Assembly (NCBI GenBank): GCA_963966185.1
Contig: CAWZYM010000140.1
Location: 62,001 to 126,000 of the forward strand
DNA length: 64,000 nt
Direction of reading: 5' to 3'
Origin: Rhabditoides inermis
Taxonomy: Eukaryota; Nematoda; Chromadorea; Rhabditida; Rhabditidae
Notes under the pieces: model-generated
Told to the model about the DNA's origin: nothing
Seen by the model: only the letters and a program-made list of their open reading frames with translations
The model's database searches: none
Position numbers and translations under genes: made by a program
In this document: positions 57,302 to 64,000 of the stretch, piece by piece
Position numbering within the stretch: position 1 is the first letter of the stretch
Layout of the letters: every line of letters begins with the position of its first letter

Positions 57302-59483
57302 ATATATGAGAACAAACCTCTGAAGTGTTGTAGTGCAGGTTTTGCTAATTTTCGTTTTCTTTGTCCTCAAATGAGACCACGAATACTTTATTGTAGTGGG
57401 ACAAATTTCTGAGGTGTTGTAGTGCAGGTTTTGCCAATTTTCCTTGTATTTGGTAGGGACTAGGAAAGTTTTATTCCATCGTGACAAGCCTCTGGAATGT
57501 TGTCGTGCAGGTTTTGCCAATTTTCCTTGTCCTTGTTAGGAGCCACGAGTGTTTTCATGTATTGGAACAAACGTCTGGAGTGTTGTCGTGCAGGTTTTGC
57601 CAATTTTCCTTGTCCTTATTAGGAGCCACGAGTGTTTTAATGTATTGGAACAAACGTCTGGAGTGTTGTAGTGCAGGTTTTGCCAATTCTTCTTGTCCTT
57701 GGTAGGGGAAAGGAAAGTCGTATTATAACGTGAAAAGCCTCTGGACAGTTGTCGTGCAGGTTTCGCCAATTTTCCTTGTCCTTGTTAGGAGCCACGAGTG
57801 TTGCAATATATGAGAACAAACCTCTGAAGTGTTGTAGTGCAGGTTTTGCTAATTTTCGTTTTCTTTGTCTTTAAATGAGACCACGAATACTTTATTGTAG
57901 TGGGACAAATTTCTGAGGTGTTGTAGTGCAGGTTTTGCCAATTTTCCTTGTATTTGGTAGGGACTAGGAAAGTCGTATTATATCGTGACAAGCCTCTGGA
58001 ATGTTGTCGTGCAGGTTTTGCCAATTTTCCTTGTCCTTGTTAGGAGCCACGAGTGTTGCAATATTTGAGAACAAACCTCTGAAGTGTTGTAGTGCAGGTT
58101 TTGCTAATTTTCGTTTTCTTTGTCCTCAAATGAGACCACGAATACTTTATTGTAGTGGGACAAATTTCTGAGGTGTTGTAGTGCAGGTTTTGCCAATTTT
58201 CCTTGTATTTGGTAGGGACTAGGAAAGTTTTATTCCATCGTGACAAGCCTCTGGAATGTTGTCGTGCAGGTTTTGCCATTTTTCCTTGTCCTTGTTAGGA
58301 GCCACGAGTGTCGCAATATATGAGAGCAAACCTATGAAGTGTTGTAGTGCAGGTTTTGCCAACTTTCCTTGTCCTTGGTAGGGGAAAGGAAAGTCGTATT
58401 ATATCGTGACAAGCCTCTGGAATGTTGTCGTGCAGGTTTTGCCAATTTTCCTTGTCCTTGTTAGGAGCCACGAGTGTTGCCATATATAAGAACAAACCTC
58501 TGGAGTGTTGTCGTGCAGGTTTTGTCAGTTTTCCTGATGCTTGGTAGGAGCCACGAGTGTTGCAATAAATGAGAACAAACCTATGAAGTGTTGTAGTGCA
58601 GGTTTTGCAAACTTTGCTTGTCTTTGGTAGAGGAAAGGAAAGTCGTATCATATCGTGACAAGCCTCTGGAATGTTGTCGTGCAGGTTTTGCAAGTTTTCC
58701 TCTCCCTAGGCAGGGGCCACAAGTGTTTTAATGTGATGGAACAAACGTCTTGAGTGTTGTCGTGCAGGTTATGCCGTTTTACCTTGTCCTTGGTTGGAAC
58801 CACGAGTGTTGCAATATATGAGAACAAACATCTGCAGTGTTGTAGTGCAGGTTCTGCCAACTTTCCCAGTCCTTGGTAGGAGTCACGAGTGTTGCAATAT
58901 ATGAGAAGAAACCTCTGAAGTGTTGTAGTGCAGGTTTTGCCAATTTTCCTTGTTCTTAGTAGGGACCATGAATACTTTATTGTATTGGGACAAGCTTTTG
59001 GCGTGTTTTTGTGCAGGTTTAGCCAAATTTCCCTGTCCTTGGTAGGAGAAAGGAAAGTTGTATTCCAGCGTGACAAGTTTCTGGTGTGTTGTCGTGCAGG
59101 TTTTGCCAATTTTCCGTGTCCTTGGTAGGGGGAAGGAAAGTCGTATTATATCGTGAGAAGCCTCTGGACAGTTGTCGTGCAGGTTTTGCCAATTTTCCTT
59201 GTCCTTGTTAGGAGCCACGAGTGTTGCAATATATGAGAACAAACCTCTGAAGTGTTGTAGTGCAGGTTTCGCTATTTTTCGTTTTCTTTGTCCTTAAATG
59301 AGACCACGAATACTTTATTGTAGTGGGACAAATTTCTGAAGTGTTGTAGTGCAGGTTTTGCCAACTTTCCTTGTCCTTGGTAAGGGAAAGGAAAGTCGTA
59401 TTATATCGTGACAAGCCTCTGGAATATTGTCGTGCAGGTTTTGCCAATTTTCCTTGTCCTTGTTAGGAGCCACGAGTGTTGCA
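57302..59483 (+). repeat. 2,182-bp HOR, copy 4
   Basis: Full-length copy, 5,015 bp after copy 2 (landmarks 57,536, 57,785, 58,295, 58,700, 59,208) and 2,182 bp after the intact end of copy 3. It carries the gtgtcgcaatat and gttgccatatataag markers near 58,312 and 58,478. Confidence 0.87.
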
Positions 59484-62415
59484 ATATATGAGAACAAACC
59501 TCTGAAGTGTTGTAGTGCAGGTTTTGCTAATTTTCGTTTTCTTTGTCCTTAAATGAGACCACGAATACTTTATTGTAGAGAGACAAATTTCTGATGTGTT
59601 TTAGTGCAGGTTTTGCTAATTTTCCTTGTCTTTGGTAGGGACTAGGAAAGTTTTATTCCATCGTGACAATCCTCTGGAATGTTGTCGTGCAGGTTTTGCC
59701 AATTTTCCTTGTCCTTGTTAAGAGCCACGAGTGTTGCAATATATGAGAACAAACCTATAAAGTGTTGTAGTGCAGGTTTTGCCAACTTTCCTTGTCCTTG
59801 GTAAGGGAAAGGAACGTCGTATTATATCGTGACAAGCCTCTGGAATGTTGTCGTGCAGGTTTTGCCAATTTTCCTTGTCCTTGTTAGGAGCCACGAGTGT
59901 TGCAATATATGAATATAAGAGAACAAACCTATGAAGTGTTGTAGTGCAGGTTTTGCCATTTTTCCTTGTCCTTGTTAGGAGCCACGAGAAGTCGTATTAT
60001 ATCGTGACAAGCCTCTGGAATGTTGTCGTGCAGGTTTTGCCAATTTTCCTTGTCCTTGTTAGGAGCCACGAGTGTTTAATGTATTGGAACAAACGTCTGG
60101 AGTGTTGTCGTGCAGGTTTTGCCAATTTTCCTTGTCCTTGGTAGGAGCCACGAGTGTTGCAATATATGAGTATATGAGAACAAACCTCTGAAGTGTTGTA
60201 GTGCAGGTTTTGCTAATTTTCGTTTCCTTTGTCCTTGAATGGGACCACCAATACTTTATTGTATTGGGACAAATTTCTGAGGTGTTGTAGTGCAGGTTTT
60301 GCCAATTTTACTTGTCCTTGTTAGGAGCCACGAGTGTTTTCATGTATTGGAACAAACGTCTGGAGTGTTGTCGTGCAGGTTTTGCCAATTTTCCTTGTCC
60401 TTGTTAGAAGCCACGAGTGTTTTAATGTATTGGAACAAACGTCTGGAGTGTTGTCGTGCCGGTTTTGTTAATTTTCCTTGTCCTTGGTAGAGGAAAGGAA
60501 AGTCGTATTATATCGTGAAAAGCCTCTGGACAGTTGTCGTGCAGGTTTTGCCAATTTTCCTTGTCCTTGTTAGGAGCCACGAGTGTTGCAATATATGAGA
60601 ACAAACCTCTGAAGTGTTGTAGTGCAGGTTTTGCTAATTTTCGTTTTCTTTGTCCTTAAATGAGACCACGAATACTTCATTGTAGTGGGACAAATTTCTG
60701 AGGTGTTATAGTGCAGGTTTTGCCAACTTTCCTTGTCCTTGGTAAAGGAAAGGAAAGTCGTATTATATCGTGACAAGCCTCTGGAATGTTGTCGTGCAGG
60801 TTTTGCCAATTTTCCTTGTCCTTGTTAGGAGCCACGAGTGTTGCAATATATGAGAACAAACCTATGAAGTGTTGTAGTGCAGGTTTTGCCAACTTTCCTT
60901 GTTCTTGGTAGGGGAAAGGAAAGTCGTATTATATCGTGACAAGCCTCTGGAATGTTGTCGTGCAGGTTTTGCCAATTTTCCTTGTTCTTGTTAGGAGCCA
61001 CGAGTGTTTTAATGTATTGGAACAAACGTCTGGAGTGTTGTCGTGCAGGTTTTGCCAACTTTCCTTGTCCTTGGTAAGGGAAAGGAAAGTCGTATTATAT
61101 CGTGACAAGCCTCTGGAGTGTTGTCGTGCAGGTTTTGCCCATTTTCCTTGTCCTTGGTAGGGGAAAGGAAAGTCGTTTTATATCGTGACAAGCCTCTGGA
61201 CAGTTGTCGTGCAGGTTTTGCCAATTTTCCTTGTCCTTGTTAGGAGCCACGAGTGTTTTCATGTATTGGAACAAACGTCTGGAGTGTTGTCGTGCAGGTT
61301 TTGCCAATTTTCCTTGTCCTTGTTAGGAGCCACGAGTGTTTTAATGTATTGGAACAAACGTCTCAAGTGTTGTCGTGCAGGTTTTGCCAATTTTCCTTGT
61401 CCTTGGTAGGGGAAAGGAAAGTCGTATTATAACGTGAAAAGCCTCTGGACAGTTGTCGTGCAGGTTTTGCCGTTTTACCTTGTCCTTGGTTGAAACCACG
61501 AGTGTTGCAATATATGAGAACAAACATCTGCAGTGTTGTAGTGCAGGTTCTGCCAACTTTCCCAGTCCTTGGTAGGAGTCACGAGTGTTGCAATATATGA
61601 GAAGAAACCTCTGCAGTGTTGTAGTGCAGGTTTTGCCAATTTTCCTTGTTCTTAGTAGGGACCATGAATACTTTATTGTATTGGGACAAGCTTTCTGCGT
61701 GTTGTCGTGCAGGTTTTGCCAATTTTCCGTGTCCTTGGTAAGAGAAAGGAAAGTCGTATTATATCGTGACAAGCCTCTGGAGTGTTGTCGTGCAGGTTTT
61801 GCCAATTTTCCTTGTCCTTGTTAGGAGCCACGAGTGTTGCAATTTATGAGAACAAACCTATGAAGTGTTGTAGTGCAGGTTTTGCCAACTTTCCTTGTTC
61901 TTGGTAGGGGAAAGGAAAGTCGTATTATATCGTGACAAGCCTCTGGAATGTTGTCGTGCAGGTTTTGCCAATTTTCCTTGTCCTTGTTAGGAGCCACGAG
62001 TGTTTTAATGTATTTGAACAAACGTCTGGAGTGTTGTCGTGCAGGGTTTGCCAACTTTCCTTGTCCTTGGTAAGGAAAAGGAAAGTCGTATTATATCGTG
62101 ACAAGCCTCTGGAGTGTTGTCGTGCAGGTTTTGCCAATTTTCCTTGTATTTGGTAGGGGAAAGGAAAGTCGTATTTTATCGTGACAAGCCTCTGGAATGT
62201 TGTCGTGCAGGTTTTGCCAATTTTCCTTGTCCTTGCTAGGAGCCACGAGTGTTGCAATATATGAATATATGAGAACAAACCTCTGAAGTGTTGTAGTGCA
62301 GGTTTTGCTAATTTTTGTTTCCTTTGTCCTTGAATGGGACCACCAATACTTTATTGTATTGGGACAAATTTCTGAGGTGTTGTAGTGCAGGTTTTGCCAA
62401 ATTTACTTGTCCTTG
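59484..62415 (+). repeat. Partial copy of the 8,489-bp HOR with two 166-bp deletions
   Basis: Matches 41.5-44.5 kb. The offset is 17,963 bp at 59,944, drops to 17,797 after about 60,325, and to 17,631 after about 61,692; each step is 166 bp, two monomers. The second join creates the private aagctttctgcgtgttg. The first join falls inside ccttgttaggagccacgag, shared by both parents. Later parts (61,925-62,278) also match 49.4-49.8 kb at 12,506 bp. Confidence 0.83.
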
Positions 62416-64000
62416 TTAGGAGCCACGAGTGTTGCAATATATGAGAACAATCCTATGAAGTGTTTTAGTGCAGGTTTTGCCAACTTTCCTTGTCTTTGGC
62501 AGGGGTAAGGAAAGTCGTATTATGTCGTGACAAGCCTCTGGAATGTTGTCGTGCAGGTTTTGCCAATTTTCCTTGTCCTTGTTAGGAGCCACGAGTGTTT
62601 TCATGTATTGGAACAAACGTCTGGAGTGTTGTCGTGCAGGTTTTGCCAATTTTCCTTGTCCTTATTAGGAGCCACGAGTGTTTTAATGTATTGGAACAAA
62701 CGTCTGGAGTGTTGTAGTGCAGGTTTTGCCAATTCTTCTTGTCCTTGGTAGGGGAAAGGAAAGTCGTATTATAACGTGAAAAGCTTCTGGACAGTTGTCG
62801 TGCAGGTTTCGCCAATTTTCCTTGTCCTTGTTAGGAGCCACGAGTGTTGCAATATATGAGAACAAACCTCTGAAGTGTTGTAGTGCAGGTTTTGCTAATT
62901 TTCGTTTTCTTTGTCTTTAAATGAGACCACGAATACTTTATTGTAGTGGGACAAATTTCTGAGGTGTTGTAGTGCAGGTTTTGCCAATTTTCCTTGTATT
63001 TGGTAGGGACTAGGAAAGTTTTATTCCATTGTGACAAGCCTCTGGAATGTTGTCGTGCAGGTTTTGCCAATTTTCCTTGTCCTTGTTAGGAACCACGAGT
63101 GTTGCAATATATGAGAACAAACCTATAAAGTGTTGTAGTGTAGGTTTTGCCAACTTTCCTTGTCCTTGGTAAGGGAGAGGAAAGTCGTATTATATCGTGA
63201 CAAGCCTCTGGAATGTTGTCGTGCAGGTTTTGCCAATTTTCCTTGTCCTTGTTAGGAGCCACGAGTGTTGCAATATTCGAGAACAAACCTCTGAAGTGTT
63301 GTAGTGCAGGTTTTGCTAATTTTCGTTTTCTTTGTCCTCAAATGAGACCACGAATACTTTATTGTAGTGGGACAAATTTCTGAGGTGTTGTAGTGCAGAT
63401 TTTGCCAATTTTCCTTGTATTCGGTAGGGACTAGGAAAGTTTTATTCCATCGTGACAAGCCTCTGGAATGTTGTCGTGCAGGTTTTGCCATTTTTCCTTG
63501 TCCTTGTTAGGAGCCACGAGTGTTGCAATGTATGAGAGCAAACCTATGAAGTGTTGTAGTGCAGGTTTTGCCAACTTTCCTTGTCCTTGGTAGGGGAAAG
63601 GAAAGTCGTATTATATCGTGACAAGCCTCTGGAATGTTGTCGTGCAGGTTTTGCCAATTTTCCTTGTCCTTGTTAGGAGCCACGAGTGTTGCAATATATA
63701 AGAACAAACCTCTGGAGTGTTGTCGTGCAGGTTTTGTCAGTTTTCCTGATTCTTGGTAGGAGCCACGAGTGTTGCAATAAATGAGAACAAACCTATGAAG
63801 TGTTGTAGTGCAGGTTTTGCAAACTTTGCTTGTCTTTGGTAGAGGAAAGGAAAGTCGTATCATATCGTGACAAGCCTCTGGAATGTTGTCGTGCAGGTTT
63901 TGCCAATTTTCCTTGTCCTTGTTAGAAGCCACGAGTGTTGCAACATATGAGAACAAACCTATGAAGTGTTGTAGTGCAGGTTTTGCCAACTTTCCTTGTA
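62416..64000 (+). repeat. Right-edge segment, copy of 44.1-45.7 kb
   Basis: Landmarks 62,831, 63,086, 63,252 and 63,507 lie 18,309 bp after 44,522, 44,777, 44,943 and 45,198. It shares caatattcgag and attcggtaggg with both 8,489-bp copies. It has its own changes: gtgtaggttttgcc (63,139), gtgcagattttgcc (63,393) and gcaatgtatgag (63,527). The window ends inside a monomer. Confidence 0.83.

Larger units (their letters stand above)
1..64000. repeat. Tandem satellite array, 83-bp monomer
   Basis: The core gtgcaggttttgcc, or a one- or two-base variant, recurs at 83-bp steps through the whole window (73, 156, 238, 321, 404, 487, 578, 661, 744, 827, 910, 993, 1076 and so on). Most monomers are 83 bp; classes of 82, 84, 89 and 91 bp also occur. 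Two monomers counted by hand are about 41 and 45 percent G+C. Both window ends fall inside monomers, so neither array edge is visible. All monomers checked lie head to tail on the same strand; I saw no inverted block. Such an array is typical of eukaryotic heterochromatin. The family is not one I recognise, and placement at a centromere rather than another heterochromatic block is inference. Confidence 0.98.

Noticed and set aside
1..64000. CRISPR array
   Set aside because: Repeats are regular, but the spacers would themselves be members of a few related classes and the 83-bp unit is continuous. CRISPR spacers are unique, and no cas genes are present.
1..64000. CENP-B box
   Set aside because: The ttcgttggaaacggga-type motif is absent. 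The nearest string, ggttggaaccacgag in T9, lacks the required ttcg and cggg parts.
1..64000. rRNA intergenic spacer or tRNA-derived repeat
   Set aside because: No rRNA segment occurs in 64 kb. No cloverleaf, A box plus B box pair or Pol III T terminator is consistently present in the monomer.
1..64000. Bacterial or phage repeat region (toxin, adhesin or RTX-type repeat gene)
   Set aside because: The unit is not a multiple of three, no continuous frame spans the array, and there are no ordinary genes at all, which excludes a prokaryotic interpretation.

Overview
The whole 64,000-base window is one uninterrupted tandem-satellite array. I find no credible protein-coding gene, RNA gene, transposable element, CRISPR array or phage or plasmid module. 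The repeat unit is an 83-bp monomer, recognisable by the core gtgcaggttttgcc, which recurs every 83 bp (for example at 73, 156, 238, 321 and 404). That makes about 770 monomers. The array runs off both ends of the window, so the locus is larger than 64 kb. This organisation points to a eukaryotic nuclear chromosome, in a centromeric, pericentromeric or subtelomeric block. I do not recognise the satellite family and cannot name the organism.

Monomers fall into about a dozen diverged variant classes, called T1-T12 here. Classes are strung together in fixed orders that form higher-order repeats (HORs) at several nested scales. The steps I could measure between matching landmarks are 249/255 bp (trimers), 1,326, 1,585, 2,182, about 2,925, 3,762, 4,542, 4,949, 5,015, 5,969, 8,489 and about 9,740 bp. 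HOR copies share private point variants, so they descend from recent duplications.

Layout: 1-1.7 kb is a mosaic of pieces also found at 7.9-8.4 and 27.2-28.0 kb. 1.7-4.8 kb carries a block also present at 5.4, 11.8 and 14.7 kb, then short trimer tandems. 4.84-7.03 kb is a partial 2.9-kb HOR. 7.65-10.30 kb is a 1,326-bp tandem pair. 11.15-17.0 kb is a pair of about 2,925-bp HORs. 17.39-20.04 kb repeats the 1,326-bp pair (about 9,740 bp after the first). 20.86-23.26 kb is a further copy of 16.3-18.7 kb. 23.27-28.2 kb is three 1,585-bp HORs. Around 28-31 kb the composition changes. 30.86-47.84 kb is a tandem pair of 8,489-bp HORs, each with an internal 4,949-bp duplication. 50.1-54.5 and 57.3-59.5 kb are 2,182-bp HORs with a deleted copy between them. 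59.9-64.0 kb is another partial copy of the 8,489-bp HOR.

Many open frames of 60-270 codons exist, mostly on the minus strand. They are a by-product of the repeat: 83 leaves remainder 2 when divided by 3, so each open frame cycles through all three frames of the monomer. No conserved system of genes is present. What merits a second look is structural: the nested HORs, near-identical long duplications, out-of-register junctions, a recurring 8-bp dyad and CpG-type private variants. Percent identities were not computed. Boundaries of HOR blocks are approximate, usually within about 50 bp.
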